In this document: in pieces, positions 46,467 through 55,424 of the stretch
Position numbering within the stretch: the first letter of the stretch is position 1
Layout: every line of letters begins with the position of its first letter
NCBI RefSeq assembly: GCF_001561995.1
Contig: NZ_LLWC01000008.1
Coordinates: 124,001 to 188,000, forward strand
Length of the DNA: 64,000 nt
Source: Polycladidibacter hongkongensis
GTDB lineage: Bacteria; Pseudomonadota; Alphaproteobacteria; Rhizobiales; Stappiaceae
Reading direction: 5' to 3'
Notes under the pieces: generated by a model
What the model saw: only the letters and a program-made list of their open reading frames with translations
What the model was told of the DNA's origin: nothing
Database searches by the model: none
Program-made: the position numbers and the translations under genes

Positions 46467-47342
46467 CTAGTTTTCGCTTTTTTCCTGCCTAAGCCGCATC
46501 AACCCTTCCTGACTAGTGGAGGCCACCAGCTGGCCTTCACGGGTGAATAGGCTGCCTCGGGTAAAGGCGCGTCCGCCGCCGCTCGCCGGTGCATCTTGTG
46601 CGTAGAGCAGCCACTCATCTGCTTTAAACGGCTGGTGGAACCACATTGCATGATCAAGGCTGGCAACCTGTACTTTGGGGTTAAACACCGACATGCCATG
46701 CACATGCAGTGCTGTGTCCAGCAGGGTCATATCCGAGGCATAAGCCAACACACATTCATGAATGCGCGCTTCCTCCGGCAAAGGCGCTGTTGCCCGTACC
46801 CATACATACTGCGTTGGTGGCTTTTTGTCCGTTGTGAAGTATCGCTGCAGTTCAACAGGGCGCAGTTCAATGGGGCGCCGCCGCTCAAAATACTTACGCA
46901 CAGGTTCTGGCGCGTGGGCGAGGTAGCGTTCCTTCAGCTCCTCCTCACCCGGCAGATCTTCAGGCATGGGCACATCTGGCATGCTTGCCTGATGGCTTAA
47001 TCCACCTTCCTGCACTTGGAACGAAGCCGACATGGAGAAAATCGCCTGTCCATGCTGAATAGCGACCACGCGACGCGTTGTAAAACTGCCACCATCGCGA
47101 ATGCGATCTACTTCATAGATAATCGGTGTAGATGGATCGCCTCCTCGCAGAAAGTAACCATGCAGGGAATGCACGCTGCGCTCTTCCGGCACTGTACGAT
47201 ATGCAGCAACCAGCGCCTGCCCAATTACCTGCCCGCCAAACACCCGCTGCCAACCCGCCTTGGGGCTGTTGCCGCGAAACAGGTTGTGCTCTAGGTTTTC
47301 CAAACCAAGTGTTTGTAAAAGGCTGTCCACAGCGCTTGTCAT
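46467..47342 (-). CDS. tesB: Acyl-CoA thioesterase II
   Basis: A 291-residue double-hotdog thioesterase from the ATG at 47342, with GGAA nine bases upstream; in-frame ATGs at 47357 and 47384 give short non-family extensions. Signatures include NLFRGNSP, WQRVFGGQVIGQALVAA and the catalytic Asp in SLDHAMWFH. It hydrolyses medium- and long-chain acyl-CoA. It is divergent from the ubiH-type gene. Confidence 0.92.
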   Translation of the reverse strand: MTSAVDSLLQTLGLENLEHNLFRGNSPKAGWQRVFGGQVIGQALVAAYRTVPEERSVHSLHGYFLRGGDPSTPIIYEVDRIRDGGSFTTRRVVAIQHGQAIFSMSASFQVQEGGLSHQASMPDVPMPEDLPGEEELKERYLAHAPEPVRKYFERRRPIELRPVELQRYFTTDKKPPTQYVWVRATAPLPEEARIHECVLAYASDMTLLDTALHVHGMSVFNPKVQVASLDHAMWFHQPFKADEWLLYAQDAPASGGGRAFTRGSLFTREGQLVASTSQEGLMRLRQEKSEN

Positions 47343-47454
47343 GGGCGACAATTCCATAGCTTGAGTGTTATACGTAGCGGGCACGAGTTAAGGCGCGCCA
47401 TAACATCAAGTCAACGGGCCAAATGGTTAGCCTTCAGGACAAAAGGATTTTTTC

Positions 47455-48699
47455 ATGAGCAAAGATAACCACACCACAGCCTCGCAGTTTTTCGATGTGG
47501 TTATCGGCGGCGGCGGATATGTTGGTCTTTCGCTCGCTTTAGCGTTGAAACAGTCCGAACCGGATATGAAAGTCGCACTGGTAGACCTGCGCCCACGTGA
47601 CGCAATCAAAAATGATCCCCGCTCATCAGCAATTGCCGCCGGTGCCTGCCGCATGCTCGATCAACTGGGCATCTGGCACCTACTGGAAGGCGATGCCCAG
47701 CCAATCACCGAAATGATTGTCACCGATAGCAAGCTTAACGACAGCGTACGCCCCATATTCCTGACATTCTCAGGAGAGGTGAAAGACGGCGAACCCTTCG
47801 CCCATATGGTGCAAAACAACCACATGGTCGGCGCGCTCTATGATGCTTGCGAGGCGGCAGATGTGCAGATTTTCGCACCAGACACACTGGCAGATTTCAC
47901 CACGCATCCGGAGCGGACAGACATCACCCTTGCCAGCGGCAAAAACCTAACAGCTCGCTTGCTGGTTGCGGCAGATGGAGTGCGCTCGAAACTGCGTGAT
48001 CTAGCAGGAATTCATTGTAATCGCTGGCGCTATAACCAGTCAGGCATAGTGACAACAGTTGCGCACGAGAGCCCGCACCATGGTCGCGCTGAAGAACACT
48101 TCCTGCCATCCGGTCCATTTGCAATTCTGCCGCTAAAAGGCAACCGCTCTTCAATCGTCTGGACCGAGAAAACCAGCGATGCTGACCGGCTTGTAAAAAC
48201 CGATGACTTCACATTCGAAATCGAACTGGAGCGCCGCTTTGGTAAGCATCTTGGCCCGCTCTCGCTCGATGGCCCGCGCCACGCTTTCCCGCTAAACCTC
48301 ACGCTCGCCCGCGCATTCATCAAGCCACGCTTTGCGCTGGCAGGCGATTCGGCCCACGGCATTCATCCAATCGCCGGACAAGGATTAAACTACGGGTTCA
48401 AGGATGTTGCTGCGCTCGCCGAAGTGCTTGTAGACGCACACCGCTTGGGGCTGGATATCGGCGCCGAACACATTCTGGAACGCTATCAAAGCTGGCGCCG
48501 CTTCGACACATGGCAAATGGGCGTAACAACTGATGTGCTAAACCGGCTGTTTTCCAATGATATTGACCCGGTTCGCTTTGCCCGCGATTTTGGCCTAGGC
48601 GTTGTCGAGCGATTGCCCTTCTTGAAAAAAGCCCTGATTGGTGAAGCCGCAGCAACCAAGGGCGATAGCCCCAAGCTCCTGCTCGGCAATCCAATTTAA
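47455..48699 (+). CDS. UbiH/UbiF-type FAD monooxygenase (ubiquinone biosynthesis)
   Basis: A 414-residue flavoprotein hydroxylase. The N-terminal dinucleotide-binding loop is GGGGYVGLSLA and the FAD-ribityl contact is GDSAHGIHPIAGQGLNYG. AAAGGA precedes the ATG. The family hydroxylates the ubiquinone ring; which position (C1, C5 or C6) is not evident, and alphaproteobacteria also use a broad-range UbiL. It is followed by an SDR gene on the same strand. Confidence 0.85.
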   Translation: MSKDNHTTASQFFDVVIGGGGYVGLSLALALKQSEPDMKVALVDLRPRDAIKNDPRSSAIAAGACRMLDQLGIWHLLEGDAQPITEMIVTDSKLNDSVRPIFLTFSGEVKDGEPFAHMVQNNHMVGALYDACEAADVQIFAPDTLADFTTHPERTDITLASGKNLTARLLVAADGVRSKLRDLAGIHCNRWRYNQSGIVTTVAHESPHHGRAEEHFLPSGPFAILPLKGNRSSIVWTEKTSDADRLVKTDDFTFEIELERRFGKHLGPLSLDGPRHAFPLNLTLARAFIKPRFALAGDSAHGIHPIAGQGLNYGFKDVAALAEVLVDAHRLGLDIGAEHILERYQSWRRFDTWQMGVTTDVLNRLFSNDIDPVRFARDFGLGVVERLPFLKKALIGEAAATKGDSPKLLLGNPI

Positions 48700-48738
48700 C
48701 CGTTTAGTTCCCTTTGGCACCGAGGCTTTTCATTCCGC

Positions 48739-49602
48739 ATGACCGATAATTCCGCCCAACGCGCAATTCTAATCACCGGCTGCTCCACCGGCATTGGCTA
48801 TGACGCCGCCCACACCTTGCAAAAACGCGGCTGGTGCGTTGTCGCTGCCGCTCGCAAAGCCGAAGATGTCGAGCGCCTAAAAAATGAGGGCCTCAATGCG
48901 GTCCAATTAGATTACCAAAGCGAAGAGAGTATCACTAAGGCACTCGCCCAAACACTGGAGCTTACCGGCGGTCGGCTTGACGCCCTGTTTAACAATGGCG
49001 CTTACGGCCTGCCCGGCGCTATTGAAGACATCCCGACAGAGGCCCTGCGCCGCCAGTTTGAAGCCAACTTTTTTGGCTGGCATGAATTAACCCGCCAAGC
49101 CATCGCCATAATGCGCCCGCAAGGTCATGGCCGTATCGTGCAGTGCTCTTCCGTCCTTGGCCTTGTCGCAATGGATTTTCGCGGTGCATACAATGCCACC
49201 AAATTTGCGCTAGAGGGTTATACAGACACCCTGCGCCTTGAGCTGCACACCAGTGGCATTCAGGTAAGCCTTATAGAGCCGGGCCCGATTGCTACAGAGT
49301 TTTCCAAAAACGCCATCGCAGCTTTTTACGCGGAAATTGGCGAAAAAGGCCGTGATGCCTCGGCCTTTAAAGAAAACTACCGCCGCCGCCTTGCTTTGCT
49401 GGGCAAAGGCGGCGCCACCCGCTTTAAACTCCCCCCTTCAGCCGTCACCGATAAGCTCATCCATGCAATTGAGGCGCCGCGGGCTCGCGCCCGATACCGT
49501 GTCACCTTCCCCACCAAGCTTATGGCAGTGCTGCGCCGCGTCCTTTCAACCAATGCCCTAGATGCCTTTTTGCGCCGCGCTGCAAATTCGGAAGAACGGT
49601 AG
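48739..49602 (+). CDS. Short-chain dehydrogenase/reductase
   Basis: A 287-residue SDR. The cofactor loop is TGCSTGIG, the NNGAY segment follows, and the catalytic motif is YNATK, with Ser upstream in CSSVLG. The YXXXK sequence and the absence of Arg in the basic position leave NAD or NADP undetermined. Substrate unknown. It ends 10 bp before tspO. Confidence 0.85.
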   Translation: MTDNSAQRAILITGCSTGIGYDAAHTLQKRGWCVVAAARKAEDVERLKNEGLNAVQLDYQSEESITKALAQTLELTGGRLDALFNNGAYGLPGAIEDIPTEALRRQFEANFFGWHELTRQAIAIMRPQGHGRIVQCSSVLGLVAMDFRGAYNATKFALEGYTDTLRLELHTSGIQVSLIEPGPIATEFSKNAIAAFYAEIGEKGRDASAFKENYRRRLALLGKGGATRFKLPPSAVTDKLIHAIEAPRARARYRVTFPTKLMAVLRRVLSTNALDAFLRRAANSEER

Positions 49603-49612
49603 GAGGCCACCC

Positions 49613-50149
49613 ATGAATGCCCCAAAAGCCAACAAACCTCACCAGCGCTGGAAAAGCAGGCATGTCTGGTCTCGTTTGATCGGCTGGGGCCTGCTTTGCT
49701 ACGCAGTGGCCACATATGGCGCAATCGTAACCAAGCCGGAAATCACCACGTGGTACGCCGCATTGGAAAAGCCGGTATTCAGCCCGCCAAACTGGATTTT
49801 TGCACCTGTTTGGACGGCGCTCTATGCCCTCTTTGCCCTCGCCACTTGGCTTGCGACAGAACTGCCAACAAGCGCACCTTCTCCCCAATCGACAAAGCAA
49901 AAACTAGCCCTGCAACTGCTCGCGGTGGCCCAGCTGCTCCTCAATGCTGCATGGTCCTTCACCTTTTTCGGGGCTCATAATCCCCTCTTCGCAATGGCTG
50001 TTTTGCTGGCAATGATCCTGCTTGCTCTTGTTTTTGTGATCAAAGCACACAAGGCTAGGCCACTCGCTGCCCTGCTCTTTTGCCCTTACATCCTTTGGAT
50101 CAGTTTCGCCGCCCTGTTAAACGGCGCTATCATTGTTCTTAACACTTAG
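49613..50149 (+). CDS. tspO: TspO/MBR family membrane protein
   Basis: A 178-residue five-helix protein from the ATG at 49613, with an excellent AGGAGG seven bases upstream; the longer frame lies in the SDR gene. Family motifs are WYAALEKPVFSPPNWIFAPVW and the LLLNAAWSFTFFG helix. TspO binds tetrapyrroles and has regulatory or degradative roles. It leads into the twin-helix gene 18 bp downstream. Confidence 0.9.
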   Translation: MNAPKANKPHQRWKSRHVWSRLIGWGLLCYAVATYGAIVTKPEITTWYAALEKPVFSPPNWIFAPVWTALYALFALATWLATELPTSAPSPQSTKQKLALQLLAVAQLLLNAAWSFTFFGAHNPLFAMAVLLAMILLALVFVIKAHKARPLAALLFCPYILWISFAALLNGAIIVLNT

Positions 50150-50167
50150 TCTCACCTTGGAGAATTC

Positions 50168-50359
50168 ATGGACAGTCTTTTCTCTGTGCTAATCCCGCTC
50201 TCGCTACTCGCTGTCGCGGTAGTGCTCTTTCTCGGCCTGTGGAATATGATGCGCGGCGGCAGTGCCAATCGCTCGCAAAAGCTGATGCGCCTGCGCGTGT
50301 TGTTCCAATTCTGCGCTGTTTTGTTACTCATTGTCGGCGCATGGCTTGCCCGTGGCTAG
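50168..50359 (+). CDS. Twin transmembrane helix small protein
   Basis: A 63-residue protein with two membrane helices (about 8-28 and 43-60) joined by a basic turn (SANRSQKLMRLR). It fits the HIG1-like/twin-helix small proteins found upstream of the adenosyltransferase-etf group in Hyphomicrobiales. Function is unknown. A start codon with TTGGAG precedes it. Confidence 0.8.
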   Translation: MDSLFSVLIPLSLLAVAVVLFLGLWNMMRGGSANRSQKLMRLRVLFQFCAVLLLIVGAWLARG

Positions 50360-50388
50360 GTTAACCTTATAAACCCAAAGAGGCTCAT

Positions 50389-50961
50389 GTGGTCACTCTC
50401 AACAAGATCTACACCCGCACTGGTGATGATGGCACCACCGCGCTAGGTAATGGCGAGCGCCGCGTAAAGCACGATCTGCGCATAGAAGCTTATGGCAGCG
50501 TTGATGAAACCAACGCGGTTCTAGGCATAGTTCGCCTCCATTGCGATGAAATGCCGGTGCTGAACGAACTGCTCGGGCGCATTCAAAATGATCTGTTTGA
50601 TCTGGGTGCAGATCTTGCCACTCCACACACCGATGAAGACCTTGGCTATGAGCCCCTGCGCATCACAGCTGCGCAAATCGACGCACTCGAAAACGCTATT
50701 GACCAGATGAACAGTGAGTTATCGCCGTTAAAATCATTCGTGCTGCCAGGCGGCTGCCCCCAAGCGGCCCACCTGCACCAAGCCCGCACAGTTTGCCGCC
50801 GCGCAGAACGTCTCGCGACCGCCGCAGCAGCACAGGAGGCTATTTCGCCAGAAGCTATAAAATACCTTAACCGCTTATCAGATTTGCTTTTTGTCGCCTC
50901 GCGCTACGCAAACGCCAGAGAAAGCGGCGACGTCCTCTGGGTGCCCGGCGCTAATCGTTGA
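50389..50961 (+). CDS. Cob(I)alamin adenosyltransferase, PduO type
   Basis: A 190-residue adenosyltransferase starting at a GTG (50389), with GAGG seven bases upstream. The ATP-binding N terminus YTRTGDDGTTALGNGERRVKHD and the later LPGGCPQAA and ARTVCRRAERL segments are diagnostic. It transfers adenosyl to cob(I)alamin to make coenzyme B12. It sits between the twin-helix gene and etfB, its usual location. Confidence 0.92.
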   Translation: MVTLNKIYTRTGDDGTTALGNGERRVKHDLRIEAYGSVDETNAVLGIVRLHCDEMPVLNELLGRIQNDLFDLGADLATPHTDEDLGYEPLRITAAQIDALENAIDQMNSELSPLKSFVLPGGCPQAAHLHQARTVCRRAERLATAAAAQEAISPEAIKYLNRLSDLLFVASRYANARESGDVLWVPGANR

Positions 50962-51315
50962 GCGACCATTTCAAGTTATACACAAGTGCGAAGTGCACCG
51001 GCATGCCTGCCCAAAACGCAACAAACCAATAAAAGTAGCCTCTTGCTTCCAATCATCTGGCCTAGGTGAGTTTTTATTACCACCCCCTTCAATACCATTG
51101 GAATTAACCTCCTGCCCACATGGCCTAAGCCCTTATACAATGGTTGAAACTTAGGGATAGTTTCCCTAGGGCCATCGTTGACAGCTTCCCCACTCGTCAT
51201 TACCGTCCACCCTCAAAGGCAATGTTGCAAGCATTCCAAATTGGCATAGTCTGCATTGCAGCGCAGCACGAATGATGCTGTGCAGCAAATGGCCACGATC
51301 CGGTGGAGGATAATG
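50962..51315. other. Intergenic region upstream of etfB
   Basis: A 354-bp region without a supported gene. It holds a 6-bp inverted repeat (TAGGGA/TCCCTA, 51152-51168) and a leader hairpin at 51261-51283 (listed separately). GGAGG at 51305-51309 is the etfB ribosome site. The etfBA operon promoter is probably here, separate from the adenosyltransferase gene. Confidence 0.5.
51261..51283 (+). other. Leader hairpin before etfB
   Basis: GCGCAGCA and TGCTGTGC form an 8-bp stem with one G-U pair around a 7-base loop, 33 bases before the etfB start. It is a candidate mRNA leader element but has no recognised class. Confidence 0.4.
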
Positions 51316-52065
51316 ATGAAAATTCTGGTGCCCGTAAAACGGGTGGTTGATTACAACGTTAAGGTTCGCGTTAAGGCCGATCAGTCCGGCGTCGAGCTCG
51401 CAAACGTCAAAATGTCCATGAACCCGTTTGATGAGATCGCAGTTGAAGAAGCCCTGCGCCTCAAAGAAGCTGGCAAGGCAGACGAGGTCATTGTCGTATC
51501 CATCGGCCCGAAGCAGGCAACCGAAACCATCCGCAGCGGCCTTGCCATGGGTGCAGATCGCGGTATTCTCATCCAAAGCGATGAAACCGTTGAGCCGCTA
51601 GCTGTCGCCAAACTGCTAAAGGGCGTGGTTGCCGAAGAAGAGCCCGGCCTCGTTATCCTTGGCAAGCAGGCGATTGATGATGATAGCAACCAAACCGGCC
51701 AGATGCTGGCAGCTCTGCTTGATTGGTCGCAAGGCACATTCGCCTCCAGCGTCTCGCTGGAAGATGGCACAGTGGATGTCACCCGTGAAATTGATGGCGG
51801 CTTGCAAACTGTAAAGCTGCAAATGCCTGCCATCATCACCACTGATCTGCGCCTCAACGAGCCGCGCTTCTCTTCACTGCCGAACATCATGAAGGCAAAG
51901 AAGAAGCCAATCGCTGAGAAAACCGCAAAAGACTACGGCGTTGATCTAACCCCGCGCCTGAAAACCCTGAAAACCGCTGAGCCAGAAGCGCGCAAAGCCG
52001 GTGTTAAAGTTGCCTCTGTTGGCGAGCTTGTCGAAAAGCTCAAAAACGAAGCTGGCGTCCTTTAA
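51316..52065 (+). CDS. etfB: Electron transfer flavoprotein beta subunit
   Basis: A 249-residue EtfB from the second of two tandem ATGs at 51313/51316, chosen for better spacing from GGAGG. Signatures: [35 protein letters not shown], and MGADRGIL with [13 protein letters not shown] for AMP binding. EtfAB takes electrons from acyl-CoA dehydrogenases to ETF-ubiquinone oxidoreductase. It is followed by etfA. Confidence 0.95.
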   Translation: MKILVPVKRVVDYNVKVRVKADQSGVELANVKMSMNPFDEIAVEEALRLKEAGKADEVIVVSIGPKQATETIRSGLAMGADRGILIQSDETVEPLAVAKLLKGVVAEEEPGLVILGKQAIDDDSNQTGQMLAALLDWSQGTFASSVSLEDGTVDVTREIDGGLQTVKLQMPAIITTDLRLNEPRFSSLPNIMKAKKKPIAEKTAKDYGVDLTPRLKTLKTAEPEARKAGVKVASVGELVEKLKNEAGVL

Positions 52066-52092
52066 CCGCATACGACAAGAGAGGTATCACCC

Positions 52093-53022
52093 ATGACAAC
52101 ACTTCTTTTGGCAGAACACGCAGGTGGCCAGCTAAACGAAGCAACCGCAAAAGCGCTAACAGCAGCAAGCGAGCTTGGCGCTCCTGTGGATATTTTGGTT
52201 ATTGGCAAAGGCGTCGCTGCTGTTGCAGATCAGGCAGCCACACTTGCAGGCGTCCAAAAGGTTCTACTTGCCGAGGATGAAGCTCTGGAGCACTCCCTCG
52301 CCGAGCCAGCCGCAGCGCTTATTCTCAAGCTCTCCGATAATTACGACGCCATTGTTGCCCCAGCCACAACCAACGGCAAAAACATCCTGCCGCGCGTGGC
52401 CGCAAAGCTGGACGTGATGCAGGTCTCGGAGGTCATTAAAGTGATCTCATCTGACACCTTCGAGCGCCCGATATATGCCGGCAACGCAATACAAACTGTA
52501 CAGGCCACAGACGCGAAAAAAGTTCTTACTATTCGCACCTCTACCTTCGCAGCCGCAGAAAATAGTGGTTCTGCCGCGGTCGAGAGCATTGATGCCGCCA
52601 CAGGTGTTGCGCTTTCAGCCTTCGTTGGTGAGGAAATTGCCGCATCGGATCGCCCTGAGCTCTCCTCAGCGCGCATCATCATTTCCGGTGGCCGCGCCCT
52701 TGGCTCCCAAGAAAAATTTGAAGAAGTCATCACTCCGGTGGCTGACAAGCTAGGTGCGGCAATTGGCGCCTCCCGCGCCGCTGTTGATGCCGGTTACGCA
52801 CCAAACGATTGGCAGGTTGGCCAGACAGGCAAAGTCGTCGCCCCAGAGCTTTACATCGCCTGCGGGATCTCCGGTGCTATCCAACACCTTGCAGGCATGA
52901 AGGATTCCAAAATCATTGTTGCAATCAACAAGGATGAAGAGGCCCCTATTTTCCAAGTGGCGGATTATGGGCTTGTGGCAGATCTCTTTGATGTCTTGCC
53001 GGAACTCCAAAACCAGATCTAA
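52093..53022 (+). CDS. etfA: Electron transfer flavoprotein alpha subunit
   Basis: A 309-residue EtfA with an N-terminal Rossmann-like domain and C-terminal FAD-binding domain ([16 protein letters not shown], then [26 protein letters not shown]). It forms the heterodimer with EtfB. A strong terminator follows 22 bp after the stop. Confidence 0.95.
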   Translation: MTTLLLAEHAGGQLNEATAKALTAASELGAPVDILVIGKGVAAVADQAATLAGVQKVLLAEDEALEHSLAEPAAALILKLSDNYDAIVAPATTNGKNILPRVAAKLDVMQVSEVIKVISSDTFERPIYAGNAIQTVQATDAKKVLTIRTSTFAAAENSGSAAVESIDAATGVALSAFVGEEIAASDRPELSSARIIISGGRALGSQEKFEEVITPVADKLGAAIGASRAAVDAGYAPNDWQVGQTGKVVAPELYIACGISGAIQHLAGMKDSKIIVAINKDEEAPIFQVADYGLVADLFDVLPELQNQI

Positions 53023-53044
53023 GCGTCTAAAATAATTCAGTTAG

Positions 53045-53075
53045 AGGCCTCGAGCGAAAAAAATGCTCGAGGCCT
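53045..53075 (+). terminator. Terminator of etfBA
   Basis: A perfect 11-bp stem (AGGCCTCGAGC with its complement) around a 9-base loop, followed by TTGCTGTTTTCTTATT. It separates etfBA from hbd. Confidence 0.85.
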
Positions 53076-53172
53076 TGCTGTTTTCTTATTCTCTTGCAAT
53101 CTTGGGCGCTATGAGATTTAGAGCGGGGCGACAGGCCCTAACAAAGCCGAGCCAAACAACCCGGGTTCAAAA

Positions 53173-54054
53173 ATGGCAATAGAAATTAAAAAAGTAGGCG
53201 TAATCGGCGCGGGACAGATGGGCAATGGCATTGCCCATGTTTGCGCTTTGGCAGGTCTTGATGTCGTTGTGCAGGACATCTCGGCTGAGGCCCTTGAAAA
53301 CGGCATAGAGGCAATCAAGGGCAACATGGCCCGCCAAGTCGCCAAAGGAACGATAAACGCCTCAGAACGTGATGCAGCAATTAATCTCATCACCATGACA
53401 GAGGATCTGCAGGCCCTAGCTGATGCCGATCTTGTTATTGAGGCGGTCAGTGAAAACGAGCAGATTAAACGCAAGGTTTATAATGCCGTTTGTCCGGTGA
53501 TGAAACCAGAGGCAATTCTGGGGACCAACACCTCATCCATTTCTATCACTCGCCTTGCTGCGGCCACAGACCGCCCAGAAAAGTTCATTGGGGTTCACTT
53601 CATGAACCCTGTACCCGTGATGGAGCTGGTTGAGTTGGTCCGTGGTATTGCGACGGACGACGATACCTTCACCTCATGCAAGCAGTTCACGGACAAGCTG
53701 GGCAAAACCAACGCGGTTTCGGAAGATTTCCCGGCGTTTATGGTGAACCGTATTCTCCTGCCAATGATCAACGAAGCCATTTACACCCTCTATGAAGGGG
53801 TTGGCTCTGTTGAGTCCATCGATACAGCCATGCGCCTTGGAGCAAATCACCCAATGGGCCCGCTGCAACTTGCTGACTTCATTGGCCTTGATACATGCCT
53901 GTCCATTATGCAAGTGCTCTACGAAGGCTTGGCCGATACCAAATACCGCCCCTGCCCATTGCTGGTGAAATACGTTGAGGCCGGCTGGCTTGGCCGGAAG
54001 AGTGGCCGCGGCTTCTACGATTATCGCGGCGATACTCCCGTGCCAACTCGGTAA
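53173..54054 (+). CDS. hbd: 3-Hydroxybutyryl-CoA dehydrogenase
   Basis: A 293-residue NAD(P)-dependent enzyme. The Rossmann loop is GVIGAGQMGNGIA; the catalytic His is in GVHFMNPVP. The C-terminal 3HCDH domain ends KSGRGFYDY. It interconverts acetoacetyl-CoA and 3-hydroxybutyryl-CoA in fatty acid and polyhydroxybutyrate metabolism. The order etfB-etfA-hbd is typical in Hyphomicrobiales. Confidence 0.94.
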   Translation: MAIEIKKVGVIGAGQMGNGIAHVCALAGLDVVVQDISAEALENGIEAIKGNMARQVAKGTINASERDAAINLITMTEDLQALADADLVIEAVSENEQIKRKVYNAVCPVMKPEAILGTNTSSISITRLAAATDRPEKFIGVHFMNPVPVMELVELVRGIATDDDTFTSCKQFTDKLGKTNAVSEDFPAFMVNRILLPMINEAIYTLYEGVGSVESIDTAMRLGANHPMGPLQLADFIGLDTCLSIMQVLYEGLADTKYRPCPLLVKYVEAGWLGRKSGRGFYDYRGDTPVPTR

Positions 54055-54070
54055 GATAAATAGACGGCAA

Positions 54071-54098
54071 AAGCCCGCAGCGAAATCGCCGCGGGCTT
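54071..54098 (+). terminator. Terminator of hbd
   Basis: An 8-bp stem (AAGCCCGC/GCGGGCTT) with an inner GCG/CGC pair, followed by ATACTTTTT on the plus strand, 16 bp after the stop. Confidence 0.82.
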
Positions 54099-54124
54099 AT
54101 ACTTTTTAGCTCAAAGTTTCAAGC

Positions 54125-55381
54125 CTATCTTGGCTTGAAACCGCCCCCAAATCCGGGAACAGATAGCGGATTAACTGCAAGCGCATCTTTATCTGGCGTG
54201 TCTGGCGCTATCCCGCCTGTAAACGCTCCAAACATGCGCCGCACAAATCCCTCTGGCAAATCCTTCACAATGAAAACCAGCTTTGATCTGCGGTCGTCAT
54301 CTGGCCATTCTGCCAGCTTCGCAGGTGGATGGAAGACATGTTGCACGCCATGAATAACAAGTGGCTCATCAGGATGTTCAGCCACATTAATAATACCCTT
54401 CACCCGTAAAAGTTTCGGCCCATGCCCTGAACGCAGAAGATCAATAAACATCTCAAGCACCCCCGCCCCGATAGGCTTATCATGGGTCAGCGTAAACGCC
54501 CGAATATCTGCACTATGCCGGTTTACATCGTGGGCATGATCATGGTGATGGTGCCCATGTGTATGCGCACCATGGCTGCTTGCGTGATGCGTATGCGCTT
54601 TTTCGCTTTCAGCACCATGATGGTTATGGGAATGCCCATGCGAATGGTCGTGATGATGGTGGCTATGATCCCCGTGAAACTCTTCTTCCTTCAGCCATCG
54701 CGCCACATCAGGAATTTTGGTTTTCGGGTTGTAAAGTCCACAATGAACCAGCGCTTCGGACAGTGGCTTAACCCGCCAATTGTCAAAGACTTCAGCCCCC
54801 GGGTTCAGTCTTTTCAGCTCTTGCAAAAGCGCCGCTTGGCCCTCGGCATGCTCATCACCGTCCACCAGATCTGTTTTCGTTAGCAAGATCCGATCTGCCA
54901 CAGCAACCTGCTTCACGGCCTCTTCGTAGTGGCGAATTGTATCAAGGCCATTCACCGCATCCACCAGAGTGATCACGCCATCCAACCGATAACGAAGCAC
55001 CAGATAAGGATGCAGCATTACCGAGTGCAGCACAGGGGCAGGATCTGCAAGACCGGTCGTCTCGATCACCACCCGCTGCAATTTATCAAGGCGATTATTG
55101 TCCAGCCGCCGCAACAAATTCTCCAGCGTTGAAACCAGATCACCGCGAATGGTGCAACACAGACAACCAGAGGACAACTCGATGATGCCATCTTCAATCT
55201 CGTCAACAAGCAGGTGATCCAAGCCAATCTCGCCAAACTCATTGATGATAACAGCCGTATCCGCCATCTCTGGCTCTTTCAAAAGCCGATTAAGCAGCGT
55301 GGTTTTGCCAGCCCCTAAAAACCCTGTGATGACATTGAGCGGAATTGGCGGTGGCGGTGTGCTTTTGTTTTCTGAAGTCAT
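54125..55381 (-). CDS. CobW/Zng1-family GTPase with His-rich insert
   Basis: A 418-residue G3E GTPase from the ATG at 55381. Walker A GFLGAGKTTLL, the metal-binding CLCC motif and LLTKTD for guanine recognition are present. Between about residues 240 and 300 is a strongly His/Asp-rich stretch (runs of HHHH, HSHGHSHNHH and similar) that probably binds zinc or nickel. The C-terminal CobW_C domain follows. Members insert metals into enzymes or supply zinc under starvation. No zinc-uptake gene is adjacent. The hypothesis is a zinc metallochaperone. Confidence 0.87.
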   Translation of the reverse strand: MTSENKSTPPPPIPLNVITGFLGAGKTTLLNRLLKEPEMADTAVIINEFGEIGLDHLLVDEIEDGIIELSSGCLCCTIRGDLVSTLENLLRRLDNNRLDKLQRVVIETTGLADPAPVLHSVMLHPYLVLRYRLDGVITLVDAVNGLDTIRHYEEAVKQVAVADRILLTKTDLVDGDEHAEGQAALLQELKRLNPGAEVFDNWRVKPLSEALVHCGLYNPKTKIPDVARWLKEEEFHGDHSHHHHDHSHGHSHNHHGAESEKAHTHHASSHGAHTHGHHHHDHAHDVNRHSADIRAFTLTHDKPIGAGVLEMFIDLLRSGHGPKLLRVKGIINVAEHPDEPLVIHGVQHVFHPPAKLAEWPDDDRRSKLVFIVKDLPEGFVRRMFGAFTGGIAPDTPDKDALAVNPLSVPGFGGGFKPR

Positions 55382-55424
55382 CGTGGCGTCGCTAAGCAAT
55401 TACAAGAGCGCGCATCCTAACTCA

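Noticed and set aside
54482-54883. Met/Val-rich plus-strand open frame opposite the CobW gene
   Set aside because: It is the mirror of the His-rich coding stretch and has no ribosome site.
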